51,332 nt of DNA from Clostridia bacterium (GCA_017518975.1 JAFWTH010000080.1:1-51332), one strand, 5' to 3'. Counted from the stretch's first letter, positions 27,152-35,880 are shown. Notes: generated from the letters alone by a model not told the origin. Translations and numbers: made by a program.

Positions 27152-28182
27152 TACCAATCCGGAATATCTACTATATGCTCTCGTATGCATTTCAGGTTCT
27201 GAGGGAGCAGGGCTACAAGAACATCGAGACGGAACAATTTGATAACGTGTCAGAACTGTGCGCGGCCATCCTGTCAAAAGGCGTCTCCTTGCAGCTTAAG
27301 CGCGGCCTTGGGCGGGAGTACATAGAGAACACGGAGCCGTTATCGTCACTGCGTGGACGGATCGAGATTTCAGAGTCGATCAAAACACGCAGCATGCTGA
27401 AGAGGCAGCTCGTATGTTCGTATGATGATTTTTCGGAAAACTCTTATATGAACCGGATCATCAAAACGACAATGGAACTGCTTCTGCACGCGGATATTGC
27501 TAAAGCCCGGAAGAAAGAGTTAAGGAAACTGCTGGTGTTCTTCGGCAACGTAGAAACGCTGGACATTCACAATGTCAATTGGAAGATTAAATTCAACCGG
27601 AATAACCAGACATACCGTTTGTTAATTGCCATCTGCTTTCTGGTCGTCAAGGGGTTACTGCAAACGAACACTGATGGAACAACCCGTCTTATGGATTTCT
27701 TGGATGAGCAGCGTATGTGCCGCCTGTATGAGAAGTTCATTCTCGAATACTATCGTAAAGAGTTTCCGCAACTCTCTGTCAGCGCATCGCAGATCCCGTG
27801 GGCTTTGGATGATGGTATTGGGACGATGCTGCCGGTAATGCAGAGCGACATCATGCTCACCAGAGGCAGCGAGGTGCTTATCATTGATGCCAAGTATTAC
27901 ACGCATACCACGCAGACTCAATACGATGTCCACACGCTCCATTCCGGAAATCTGTATCAGATCTTTACCTATGTCAAAAACAAGGATACGGAGTTCGGGG
28001 GCCAGCCCCACAAGGTTTCCGGCATGCTCCTTTATGCGGCAACAGATGAAGCAATCCAGCCAGACAACAGCTACCAAATGAGCGGCAACAAGATCAGCGT
28101 GAAGGCGCTTGATTTGAATAGAGATTTCTCGGATATTGCCTCACAGTTGAATGCAATAGTTAACGAGCACTTTGCATCATGA
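27148..28182 (+). CDS. mcrC: McrC-like PD-(D/E)xK endonuclease subunit
   Basis: 344 aa. The start is GTG, overlapping the mcrB TGA as GTGA; AAGGAG lies ten bases upstream. Length and layout fit McrC: an N-terminal region (IPIRNIYYMLSYAFQVL), a conserved middle (SSLRGRIEI; SENSYMNRIIKTTMELL), and the nuclease core with Asp in MQSDIML (about residue 233) and Asp-x-Lys in IIDAKYY (about 246), followed by HSGNLYQIFTYV. McrC binds the McrB ring and cuts DNA on both strands. The active-site residues are all present, so the pair should be active. Translation is coupled to mcrB. Confidence 0.93.
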   Translation: MIPIRNIYYMLSYAFQVLREQGYKNIETEQFDNVSELCAAILSKGVSLQLKRGLGREYIENTEPLSSLRGRIEISESIKTRSMLKRQLVCSYDDFSENSYMNRIIKTTMELLLHADIAKARKKELRKLLVFFGNVETLDIHNVNWKIKFNRNNQTYRLLIAICFLVVKGLLQTNTDGTTRLMDFLDEQRMCRLYEKFILEYYRKEFPQLSVSASQIPWALDDGIGTMLPVMQSDIMLTRGSEVLIIDAKYYTHTTQTQYDVHTLHSGNLYQIFTYVKNKDTEFGGQPHKVSGMLLYAATDEAIQPDNSYQMSGNKISVKALDLNRDFSDIASQLNAIVNEHFAS

Positions 28183-28194
28183 CAGGAGAATGCT

Positions 28195-28605
28195 ATGCAA
28201 ATAATAAGACAGTTTGGATGGGTTTATTATGTCGGTGAAAAGGCAGATCAGTTGGATGATCACAAATGCGGTAAATGGATGTATTATTTCGGAGACGTAG
28301 AGTTTGCCGAAAAAATCTGCAAAGCAGCAGTCGAGAACAATGTTGTAACAGAATCAAAACATAGCGATGCTCCAGAAGGTGTATGCTGTTTCTATTCAAA
28401 TGGTGATGATATTGAAGCCAACAAAAAAACGATACAGTTTTTCTTGGACAATAACCTGATTAGAAAAACCAAGACAGGAAGACTGTACAACATTTCTTTC
28501 AAGTTTGATGATCAAACACGTGCAGGAGAGTATGGTGAGCTGTTCCAGTCGGATATTAAACTGGATCGCTTCCTAGACCTCGCCACTGGAAAGTGGAAAG
28601 TATAA
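28195..28605 (+). CDS. Unknown 136-aa protein inside the defence operon
   Basis: 136 aa, starting 12 nt after mcrC with AGGAG six bases before the ATG, so almost certainly translated from the same mRNA. No membrane segment, signal peptide or nucleotide-binding motif is seen. It begins with MQIIRQFGWVYYVGEKADQ and contains HKCGKWMYYFGD, aromatic pairs, GVCCFYSNGDD and a C-terminal LDRFLDLATGKWKV. The mixed alpha/beta pattern and Trp/Tyr richness fit a small globular domain. I do not recognise the family. Its position between McrC and the helicase suggests an accessory or sensor role in defence (inference only). Confidence 0.75.
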   Translation: MQIIRQFGWVYYVGEKADQLDDHKCGKWMYYFGDVEFAEKICKAAVENNVVTESKHSDAPEGVCCFYSNGDDIEANKKTIQFFLDNNLIRKTKTGRLYNISFKFDDQTRAGEYGELFQSDIKLDRFLDLATGKWKV

Positions 28606-28815
28606 AAAGAAACAAGACTATTATTACGAATACGGCCTCGCAGGAAGAAAAGATAAAATTACTGTTTCTGAAACAGAAGAAGACACTGGATTTGTTTCTC
28701 GAGAGGGTCCATTTCTCAGGCTCAGTACGGCAAAAGCTTTTTCGATATGAAGGAAAAGATGAGGATAGGATTAATCTTCATCAGGTCTCATAGTAACTTG
28801 CTGATCAATCGGTAA
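28593..28815 (+). pseudogene. Frameshifted second copy of the 58-aa small protein
   Basis: Starting from GTG at 28593, the frame reads ... SQEEKIKLLFLKQKKTLDLF LER and matches EEERKQQLFLKQKDTFDKFLER of the small protein at 24881. After LER a single missing base (near 28713) shifts the frame. In the next frame the homology resumes as ISQAQYGKSFFDMKEKM against ISQEQYDKSLNDMIWKM and runs to a TAA at 28813-28815. The similarity continues in the bases as well, so this is a diverged duplicate broken by a 1-nt deletion. Alternatively, both frames could be bridged by programmed frameshifting, but no slippery site is evident. It overlaps the end of the 136-aa gene by 13 nt. Confidence 0.65.
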
Positions 28816-28854
28816 TTGAAGATATAAAGAATTTACAATATGGGAGTTATCAAC

Positions 28855-31800
28855 ATGGCAAACTTTGACGCGAAGTATGAAATCTGGAAAAACAGCCTAC
28901 TTGATCTCGGAAAGCGGAATAAGCTACTGAACTATAAAGAGACTAAGAGTTCGACGATTAAAATCACATACCCCAATCTTTCTGACCTCTACGATTCTTT
29001 TGTTAAGGAAGAGAATGAACTTGTTTTCCCGAGATATATCGCTGATCCCTCTTCCGAAGACGATGCAGAAGAGACCGCTTTCCAAATTGAAGATGCGACA
29101 GAAAAAGGTGACTTTGGTGGATATGGGTCACCTCTTCGTACTAGTCGTAATGTGAAAGACCTTCAGCGAGTCTTGAGGAATCTCCGAAACAAGGCAAAGG
29201 TTGCCGTAGAAGAGCAAGGCATCAATATCCTTTATTTGAGTTTTGGCTTTTTGAAATATACCGAAATTGAGCACTCAAAAACCGCATTCCTTGCCCCGCT
29301 TGTTCTTGTCCCAGTAACTCTAACCATTGAATCCATTACTTCTCCATATGTTTTAAAGCTACATGAAGATGAAATAGTGGTTAATCCTACATTAGCATAC
29401 TTGTTAGACCGTGAATATGCGTTAAAACTACCGTCGTTCGACAGCAACGGAGATATTTCTGCTTTCCTGGATGAGGTTGAAGAATTAGTAAAAGACAATC
29501 ACTGGACTGTTGTTCGTAATGTCGGGTTAAGTTTGCTTTCGTTCCTGAAAATCAATATGTATGTTGATCTTGAAACACATAAAGAGACCATTTCAGCTAA
29601 TCCCGTAGTCAGAGCGCTAGCTGGAGATGGGTCGGCACTGGAAAAGATACCGGATGACATAAGTGATTACGATTTTGATAAAAGCGAGAAACCCACAGAA
29701 GTATTCCAAATAGTAGACGCGGATGCTAGTCAAAAAGAAGCGATACTATACGCAAAAAAAGGTATTAGTTTTGTTCTTCAAGGTCCTCCTGGAACCGGAA
29801 AAAGCCAAACCATCACCAATATCATCGCAGAATGTCTTGCAAGTGGAAAAAAAGTCCTTTTCGTTTCAGAAAAGATGGCTGCCCTTGAAGTCGTGCATCA
29901 CAGGATTTCTCTTGCAGGACTAGATGATTTCTGCCTCGTACTACACAGCCAAAAAACAAGTAAAAGAAATGTCCTAGATCAACTGGAAAGAGTGCTGAAG
30001 CTGGCAGATAAAAAAGCCACCTTGAGTGACACCGCCTTTCAGAAATTAAGTACTCTTGATTATGACAAGAAACAACTGAACAGTTACGCGGAACAAATAT
30101 ATGCTGTTGTATCACCCCTTGAGAAAAGCATTTACGAAGTAAACGGTATTCTTGCCAATCTGGACCCTTATGAAGATGTAATTTTTGGATTACCAAATGT
30201 TCGCAAAACTGATCGAAATAAACTTATTAAATACCTACAATTTCTTGAATTATATAGTAATACGATCGGAAAAATGTCTGATGACTTTAGATCAAATCCA
30301 TGGAGAGGCTCAAATCTCAGCGCCGTCACAAATGAGTTCCGCCGCGATACAACATCAAAGCTATCCTTGCTTTTGCCAACACTGGAACGAAAACGCAAAC
30401 GTGTTGACGAGATATATGACGCTCTTTTTTCAGAGTCTATTCCGTCCCTAAACGGTATTCGAAATGTCATAGCGTCTCTTGAAGGTTTAGAAAACGCCGT
30501 TGAAATACCCAACGAATGGGTAACTGGGGACCTTATCCCTCTTGACGAGGAGATAGGAAGCTGTGTCGAGCAGCAAACCAAGATCAACGAAATAATTGAT
30601 CAGATTATGCAGTATGCAGAAACCCTTTCAACACACAGTGTAATCAATCCTGTAAATAAGCAGGATTTGTTTGACGTTGACAAAGTCATCAATCATAGAG
30701 AAGCTGTGTCAAAGATCATTTCCGACCAAGATCCATTCTTCAGATGGTCAGAGAGTACATATTCTGAAATTATTAGTCTATTTACCGAAGCGAAGGAAAA
30801 AGCTGAAAGAATCAATTCGCTTAAAGCTGAATTATCAGAACAATTTGAAGACAGTATCTATGACATAGATTATGAAGGCATTCTTTCGCGTTTTAAAACT
30901 GAATACACCAACCTCTTTAAGGTATTTAAGGGCACGTATAAAGCTGACAAAAAAACCTTCCTGGGCTGCCATAAGGTAATTGGTCATAAGGTATCTGACA
31001 GTGAGATATTAGGAACTATTGATAAGCTCAAAGAAATTGATTCCCTTAGAAAATGGTTCTCGGATAGCACAGTTGTGTTAAACGAATTCTTTGCTGATAC
31101 AATAAATGACGAATCAAGTGATTACGGCCGCGTAGAGCTGGACCTCAAACTGTTTTCGTTGTTGACACAGCTCGGCAATAACTTTGTCGTTCTCGAGGAG
31201 AAGCTTGTGTCATTCAATGCAAATGAAAGCGCACTGCAAGACCATTACCAGTTCTTATACAACGGTATATTCACAGACTGGACTTCCGTATCAACTGCAT
31301 GGAAGTGGGCTAAGAAATTCCGCGAGAGTATTATTACAAATGAACCGAGCCAATCCTTTGTAAAACAGGTTTGTTCTTCTGAAGAATATGCTGCATCATG
31401 TGTTGACTTAAGGCACGAGCTTACTGAAATCGACTTTACAATTAGAAAAGAGATCGAATGGTTCACAAACTTGTTTAATGACCCAGAAGTGTTCAACGAA
31501 TTGAACCTTAGGGAATTATATGATCGACTTGACGGTTGCATGACCGGGATGGCATTACTTGAGGAGTGGATTGATTTCAGGACTGCAAGAGAAAACTGTT
31601 GTGCTGAAGGTCTTGGTGAAGCTGTATCTGCAATCGAAAACGATAATATTCCGACCGCAAATATCATCCCCGTTTTCAAAAAACGCTTTTTCAGCCTTTG
31701 GTTGGATTCTGTACTTCCTGAATACCCTGCTGTTCAAAATTTCAGAAGAAAGACGCAGGAAAAAACAATACAAGAATTTGCATCTCTGGACAAATCCCAA

Positions 31801-33903
31801 TTCAGTATTGCTAGAGACAGGATAAAAAGCAAACTCATCAATGACCTTCCTTCTATGGATCATTTTTCAAGCGGGCAAGATGAGATCAGTATTCTGAAGC
31901 GTGAACTGGCCAAGACAAGACGTATCATGCCTATACGGAAACTATTCAGAGAGATTCCGAACCTGCTCCTGACCTTGAAACCATGTCTGATGATGTCTCC
32001 GCTTTCTGTCAGTTTGTTTCTTGAGGCTGATTCATACAAATTCGATACGGTTATTTTCGACGAGGCTTCGCAGGTTTATACTGAAAATGCAATCGGGGCG
32101 ATATCCAGAGGCAAGCAGGTTATCATTGCCGGAGATAGCAAACAGCTGCCTCCGACCAGTTTCTTCCAGGCTGCATCGACAGAAGGATATTACGATGATT
32201 ATGATGACGATGATGAGGAAGATATTCCTGTATATGATTCGATTCTCGAAGAAGCAAATATGCTTCCTGAAAGAACCCTTCGTTGGCATTATCGTAGCCG
32301 CCATGAGAACTTAATTGCATTCTCCAATGCAAAAATATACAAGAATCGGCTTGTTACGTTCCCCTCCAACATTGAAGGCGACCAAGATAACGGAGTTGAA
32401 TACGTTTACGTTCCTGAGGGATACTATGACCGAGGCGGAAGAAAAGGTAACGTCGTCGAAGCCCGCAAAGTCGCACAAATGGTCTTTGACCATTTCAAGA
32501 CGCATCCGGAGCGTTCACTGGGTGTGATCGCTTTCGGTGAAGTTCAACAATATGCTATCGAGAACGTTCTACGCGAAATGCGTCTTGCAGATCAAAGCTT
32601 CGAGAGCTTTTTCGACGAATCAAAAAATGAAGCATTCTTTGTCAAGAGCCTCGAAAACGTACAGGGTGATGAACGAGATACTATTATTTTCAGTATAGGT
32701 TATGCCAAAGATGCCGCCGGTGTCTTTAGAAATCAATTCGGACCACTTGGCAAAACAGGCGGCGAGCGACGCTTAAATGTTGCAATCACCAGAGCAAAAT
32801 ACAACGTCAAACTGGTCGGATCTATTCTTCCCTCAGACATCAACGAGGAAGCGGTTACAACAGAGGGCCCAAAGCTTCTCAAAGCATATATCGACTATGC
32901 TCTCAATGGGCCAGATATACTTGCAAGAGAACTTACATATGAAGATTCTGCGGTGTTTGACTCTCCTTTCGAGGAGGCTGTCTTTAATTTCCTTGACAGA
33001 AAGGGTTACAAACTGGTAACACAGGTCGGTTGCTCCGGTTACAGAATTGACATAGGCGTTAAACATCCTAAACTGAACGGCGTATTTGTGCTTGGAATAG
33101 AATGTGACGGAGCTGCGTACCACTCTGCTAGAACTGCACGTGAACGCGATCGTCTGCGTCAAGATGTACTCGAAAGCATGGGGTGGACAATCTATCGTAT
33201 CTGGTCAACGGATTGGATCAAAGACCCTGTATCTGAAGGACAATTACTTATTGAAGCCATTGACAGAGCCATTGCTGATTATGGGATCAAGCAGAAGTTC
33301 ACTCCCTCAAAAGAAACAGACGACACAGATGATTATGTCAGCGTGGATAACGAGGTCAAAACACGTGAGCAGATTGAGAACCCATACGGTTTTGAAAAAT
33401 ACGTTCGTACCAATTTCAACGATATTCCGCGAGACCGATACGGTTACGTGAAAATTGAGGATTGTATCCGAAAACTTGTTGTCAATGAGTTTCCTATTCA
33501 CTACGAATACCTCTGTCAGCGCCTAGCCTACTTGTATGGAAACGAAAAAGCGACAGTCAAGATCCGCCGTGAAGTCGACTATGGTCTTCGCAAATTGTAC
33601 GGAATCGTTGTAAAAAAAGGAGATTTCCTATATCCTGATAGTAATATGCCTATCATTGTACGGATACCAAACTACAGAAAAAGCCAACATATAAGTTCCG
33701 ATGAATTTGCTGCAGCTATGATCAAGATACTCGGAACTTACGTCGGAGCGAACAGAAAAACGCTTTGTATGGAAACCTCCCGTGTATATGGATTCAAAAG
33801 CACCGGTACAACCCTTGCTGTTTCGCTTAATGAAGCTGTTGACTTGTTAATAAAGCGAGGCATCGTAGAGGAAACAGATGGGAAGCTCACGCTTAAAGAA
33901 TGA
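28855..33903 (+). CDS. DUF4011-SF1 helicase-Vsr-like nuclease (Hhe-type defence protein)
   Basis: 1682 aa. The ATG at 28855 is preferred: GGGAG lies eight bases upstream, while the ATG at 28840 would overlap that site. The N-terminus is DUF4011-like (YEIWKNSLLDLGKRNKLLNY). A split SF1/UPF1-like helicase has Walker A GPPGTGKSQTITN (about 310), Walker B VIFDEASQ (about 1065), GDSKQLPPTSFF (about 1098), RWHYRSRHE (about 1143), VQGDERDTIIFS (about 1275) and RRLNVAITRAKY (about 1304). A long coiled insertion lies between motifs I and II. Next comes a PD-(D/E)xK/Vsr-like nuclease (SPFEEAVFNFL, YRIDIGV, GIECDGAAYHS, about 1370-1455) and a DUF3320-like C-terminus. This order matches the single-protein DUF4011-helicase-Vsr phage-defence systems (Hhe). 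Motif residues look intact. Confidence 0.9.
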   Translation: MANFDAKYEIWKNSLLDLGKRNKLLNYKETKSSTIKITYPNLSDLYDSFVKEENELVFPRYIADPSSEDDAEETAFQIEDATEKGDFGGYGSPLRTSRNVKDLQRVLRNLRNKAKVAVEEQGINILYLSFGFLKYTEIEHSKTAFLAPLVLVPVTLTIESITSPYVLKLHEDEIVVNPTLAYLLDREYALKLPSFDSNGDISAFLDEVEELVKDNHWTVVRNVGLSLLSFLKINMYVDLETHKETISANPVVRALAGDGSALEKIPDDISDYDFDKSEKPTEVFQIVDADASQKEAILYAKKGISFVLQGPPGTGKSQTITNIIAECLASGKKVLFVSEKMAALEVVHHRISLAGLDDFCLVLHSQKTSKRNVLDQLERVLKLADKKATLSDTAFQKLSTLDYDKKQLNSYAEQIYAVVSPLEKSIYEVNGILANLDPYEDVIFGLPNVRKTDRNKLIKYLQFLELYSNTIGKMSDDFRSNPWRGSNLSAVTNEFRRDTTSKLSLLLPTLERKRKRVDEIYDALFSESIPSLNGIRNVIASLEGLENAVEIPNEWVTGDLIPLDEEIGSCVEQQTKINEIIDQIMQYAETLSTHSVINPVNKQDLFDVDKVINHREAVSKIISDQDPFFRWSESTYSEIISLFTEAKEKAERINSLKAELSEQFEDSIYDIDYEGILSRFKTEYTNLFKVFKGTYKADKKTFLGCHKVIGHKVSDSEILGTIDKLKEIDSLRKWFSDSTVVLNEFFADTINDESSDYGRVELDLKLFSLLTQLGNNFVVLEEKLVSFNANESALQDHYQFLYNGIFTDWTSVSTAWKWAKKFRESIITNEPSQSFVKQVCSSEEYAASCVDLRHELTEIDFTIRKEIEWFTNLFNDPEVFNELNLRELYDRLDGCMTGMALLEEWIDFRTARENCCAEGLGEAVSAIENDNIPTANIIPVFKKRFFSLWLDSVLPEYPAVQNFRRKTQEKTIQEFASLDKSQFSIARDRIKSKLINDLPSMDHFSSGQDEISILKRELAKTRRIMPIRKLFREIPNLLLTLKPCLMMSPLSVSLFLEADSYKFDTVIFDEASQVYTENAIGAISRGKQVIIAGDSKQLPPTSFFQAASTEGYYDDYDDDDEEDIPVYDSILEEANMLPERTLRWHYRSRHENLIAFSNAKIYKNRLVTFPSNIEGDQDNGVEYVYVPEGYYDRGGRKGNVVEARKVAQMVFDHFKTHPERSLGVIAFGEVQQYAIENVLREMRLADQSFESFFDESKNEAFFVKSLENVQGDERDTIIFSIGYAKDAAGVFRNQFGPLGKTGGERRLNVAITRAKYNVKLVGSILPSDINEEAVTTEGPKLLKAYIDYALNGPDILARELTYEDSAVFDSPFEEAVFNFLDRKGYKLVTQVGCSGYRIDIGVKHPKLNGVFVLGIECDGAAYHSARTARERDRLRQDVLESMGWTIYRIWSTDWIKDPVSEGQLLIEAIDRAIADYGIKQKFTPSKETDDTDDYVSVDNEVKTREQIENPYGFEKYVRTNFNDIPRDRYGYVKIEDCIRKLVVNEFPIHYEYLCQRLAYLYGNEKATVKIRREVDYGLRKLYGIVVKKGDFLYPDSNMPIIVRIPNYRKSQHISSDEFAAAMIKILGTYVGANRKTLCMETSRVYGFKSTGTTLAVSLNEAVDLLIKRGIVEETDGKLTLKE

Positions 33904-34003
33904 ACAGAGGAAGTTTGACCCCAAATGGATGAGCGCTATTAACAACAGCAATTACCAATGAAGAGTTTGGCCATAATAATCTTTGAACATGAGGTGTTTA
34001 AAA

Positions 34004-34576
34004 ATGAACCTGAACCCAGATGAAAAAGAATTCTTTGTGAACTCCCATATAGAGAAAGAACGTGTCCTTTCGTCGATTCCTGTTAACTCTTATAGTAATG
34101 GTATTATCGTTTTTAATCATGAGGTGGGCGAAATAATAATACCACGAACTCAACTATGTTTATCAGACGACTTGGATCCCAAAATTTTACTTCACCGAAA
34201 CGTATTCTTTATTCCTGATTTTTATCATAAATCACAGGATAAAATATTTGGCTCTATTTTTCACGCCGTAGAAATCAGATCTAAACAACTCGCACCCACC
34301 AGCCTACCTCTCCTTCATGTCAATGACCATTTGGTAGGGGTTGTCGAATACATATATGAACAAGGGGTCTTTGTTAACCTCGGAGGACCAGTTGGGCATA
34401 TTCCTGATGAGAGATTACTGACTAAAGACATTGTTCCAGGTAGTTTCATTGAAGTAAACATTGCTCGTATTGATTATCCCAAAGAACAAATCTCGTTGAC
34501 TGAAATTCAGACAGATGATTATGGGAATACGATATATGGAGGAATCGACTATACTGATGATTATCTGGACATATAG
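34004..34576 (+). CDS. S1 RNA-binding (OB-fold) domain protein
   Basis: 190 aa from the ATG at 34004, which has GAGGTG about eight bases upstream; earlier in-frame Met codons lack one. Residues 1-105 are unrecognised, with a beta-rich start (NGIIVFNHEVGEIIIPRTQL). Residues about 109-170 form an S1 domain (LVGVVEYIYEQGVFVNLGGP VGHIPDE, then GSFIEVNIARIDYPKEQISL), which normally binds RNA. The tail is acidic and Tyr-rich. It lies 100 nt after the helicase gene, still in AT-rich DNA, and is followed by a terminator, so it is the last gene of the block. Whether it belongs to the defence function or is a passenger is not clear. Confidence 0.75.
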   Translation: MNLNPDEKEFFVNSHIEKERVLSSIPVNSYSNGIIVFNHEVGEIIIPRTQLCLSDDLDPKILLHRNVFFIPDFYHKSQDKIFGSIFHAVEIRSKQLAPTSLPLLHVNDHLVGVVEYIYEQGVFVNLGGPVGHIPDERLLTKDIVPGSFIEVNIARIDYPKEQISLTEIQTDDYGNTIYGGIDYTDDYLDI

Positions 34577-34646
34577 TTTTAATCTTGGCTTTTTCATTTT
34601 TAAAAAAAGGTAGAACTAACTTAACCGCATTTTCACAAAAACCCGT

Positions 34647-34690
34647 AAAACCATATTCACACCATAAACAGTGTGAATGTGGTTTTTGTA
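34647..34690 (+). terminator. Terminator at the end of the defence block
   Basis: AAAACCATATTCACAC pairs with GTGTGAATGTGGTTTT (one T-G wobble; about 16 positions) around an 8-nt loop, and TTTTTGTATTT follows on the plus strand. It should end the operon that begins at the WYL or small gene. Confidence 0.8.
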
Positions 34691-34740
34691 TTTAAGTAAC
34701 GAAATCATTACTCAACCACATGGTTCAGGTTTAATCTCCG

Positions 34741-34784
34741 CAGAAAAAGGAAACGCAGGCTTTTGCCTGCGTTTCCTTTTTCTG
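34741..34784 (-). terminator. 20-bp perfect stem terminator of tRNA-Pro
   Basis: CAGAAAAAGGAAACGCAGGC and its exact complement flank a TTTT loop. The lower stem is A/T-rich, so it gives a T-rich tract on both strands. The last four bases (34781-34784) are also the 3' end of the tRNA, so the terminator stem begins inside the tRNA acceptor arm. Confidence 0.85.
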
Positions 34785-34853
34785 AGTGACTGGACTTGAA
34801 CCAGCGGCCTCTACCACCCCAAGGTAGCGCGCTACCAACTGCGCCACACCCAG
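34781..34853 (-). tRNA. tRNA-Pro (anticodon GGG)
   Basis: Read on the minus strand, a complete 73-nt cloverleaf forms. The acceptor CTGGGTG pairs with CACTCAG (one G-U), with discriminator A. The D-arm is GCGC/GCGC around AGTTGGTA. The anticodon stem CTACC/GGTAG holds the loop TTGGGGT, which places GGG at 34-36 and thus reads CCC proline codons. The variable loop has five bases, and the T-arm GCTGG/CCAGT holds TTCAAGT. CCA is not encoded. It has its own promoter inside the 3' end of ntpD and a strong terminator. Confidence 0.93.
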
Positions 34854-34889
34854 ATCTTTATGCGGGGGTCGGTTTCCCCGCGAATAAAT

Positions 34890-34918
34890 ATTGTATCACA
34901 ATTCGGTTTTCGTGTCAA
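34890..34918 (-). promoter_or_regulatory. Promoter of tRNA-Pro
   Basis: Minus strand: TTGACA (34918-34913), 17-bp spacer, TACAAT (34895-34890) preceded by TGA. It overlaps the ntpD stop codon (34915-34917), so the tRNA can be made independently of the ATPase operon. Confidence 0.75.
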
Positions 34919-35529
34919 CCCTCATTTTTGCGGTTTTTTACTACTTTCATGCGGGAGAACTCTTCCCTCTCGCGTTCCTCGAGGACCGACGTGATCTCCG
35001 CGACGGTGCGCTCCGTCTCTGGGATGATGACGTTTTTGAGCGCCTCGGCGCGTTTGACCGTGACGCGGACCGCCTCTCTGAGGCGGGCGACGCTGTTTTC
35101 GATCCTCGCGCTCTCCGCGGCGAGGTGCTTTACCTTGACGAAATCGACGTACGCCTCGTCGAAGAACGAGTCCGTCACCTGCGGGACGTACGGGGGCATC
35201 GACGGGATCTCACCGTCGTATTCGACGGACGGGATCTCGACACCCATGAGCGATCTGAAACGGATCCTCAAGCTGTCGTCGACGGGAATGGATCTGATGA
35301 TCTCGACGCGCTGACCTCCCGCGACGTGCGCCCTCTGCAGCGACGCGTATGCGGCGGCGAAGATATCGCGCGTCTTCTTTCTGAGTTCCTCCGCCTCTTT
35401 CTCGTATTTGAGCAGCTCGCGCAGAAGGATATTTCTCTTTTTGTCGAGAAGCTCGTACCCGGAACGGGCGAGAGAGAGTTTTTTCTTTTCTGCCAAAAGG
35501 TTGCCCTTCGTCGGCGCTATATTTGCCAT
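34915..35529 (-). CDS. ntpD: V-type ATP synthase subunit D
   Basis: 204 aa. The family start APTKGNLLAEKKKLSLARSG, the long N- and C-terminal helices (KKRNILLRELLKYEKEAEEL; LREAVRVTVKRAEALKNVII) and the length fit the central rotor shaft D, which turns inside the A3B3 ring and couples ATP turnover to the membrane ring. The GGAGG ribosome site is eleven bases before the ATG. It is the last gene of the ATPase operon but is separated from ntpB by about 350 bp of hairpin-rich repeat, so its expression may be uncoupled from the rest. No subunit H/J-like gene follows. Confidence 0.94.
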   Translation of the reverse strand: MANIAPTKGNLLAEKKKLSLARSGYELLDKKRNILLRELLKYEKEAEELRKKTRDIFAAAYASLQRAHVAGGQRVEIIRSIPVDDSLRIRFRSLMGVEIPSVEYDGEIPSMPPYVPQVTDSFFDEAYVDFVKVKHLAAESARIENSVARLREAVRVTVKRAEALKNVIIPETERTVAEITSVLEEREREEFSRMKVVKNRKNEG

Positions 35530-35577
35530 CGGGCCGTACGCCTCCGTTCCTGCGAATTACCCTTGCGGGGTCCGTTC

Positions 35578-35880
35578 TCACCTCATCCGTCGCCTTTCGG
35601 CGACACCTTGTCTACCCTGCGGGGTTCGGTTGCAGACAGAATAAAGAAAAGTGTACTTCATTGTTACCGTCTGTCTGCCGAAGATTGACGCCCTGCGTCA
35701 ATCTTTCCGCGATCTGCGGTTGTTGCAAAAGCGGCTCTGACCGATTACGGATACTTTCGAAAGTTTGCGCTCCTGCGCAAACTTCAAGCGAACATCGGTG
35801 ACTGCAAAATACAGTGTCCTTATATGTTCGCAGTCATTCACTCCCGCGTCCCGCGCTTCGCTACCCTCAAGGGGAAGGCC
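35578..35880. repeat. Non-coding hairpin-rich repeat R2 copy A between ntpB and ntpD
   Basis: Begins TCACCTCATCCG and ends CGCTTCGCTACCCTCAAGGGGAAGG, matching the left half of copy B (48030-48157) at both ends and at TACCCTGCGGGGTTCGGT, GCGGCTCTGAC and CATTCACT. Perfect hairpins inside: GTCGCC/GGCGAC (35589-35604), AAGATTGACGC with complement (35681-35705), AAGTTTGCGC with complement (35761-35784), and GACTGC/GCAGTC bracketing 35801-35836. No open frame in it looks coding. Similar CACCTCATC...AAGGGGAAGG sequences are common between genes in gut Clostridia (from memory). The remaining 35530-35577 holds the ntpD leader. Confidence 0.8.

Noticed and set aside
24875..34853. Integrative element with tRNA-Pro as attachment site
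   Set aside because: No integrase, no excisionase and no repeat of the tRNA 3' end at the left boundary were found; only composition and position suggest mobility.
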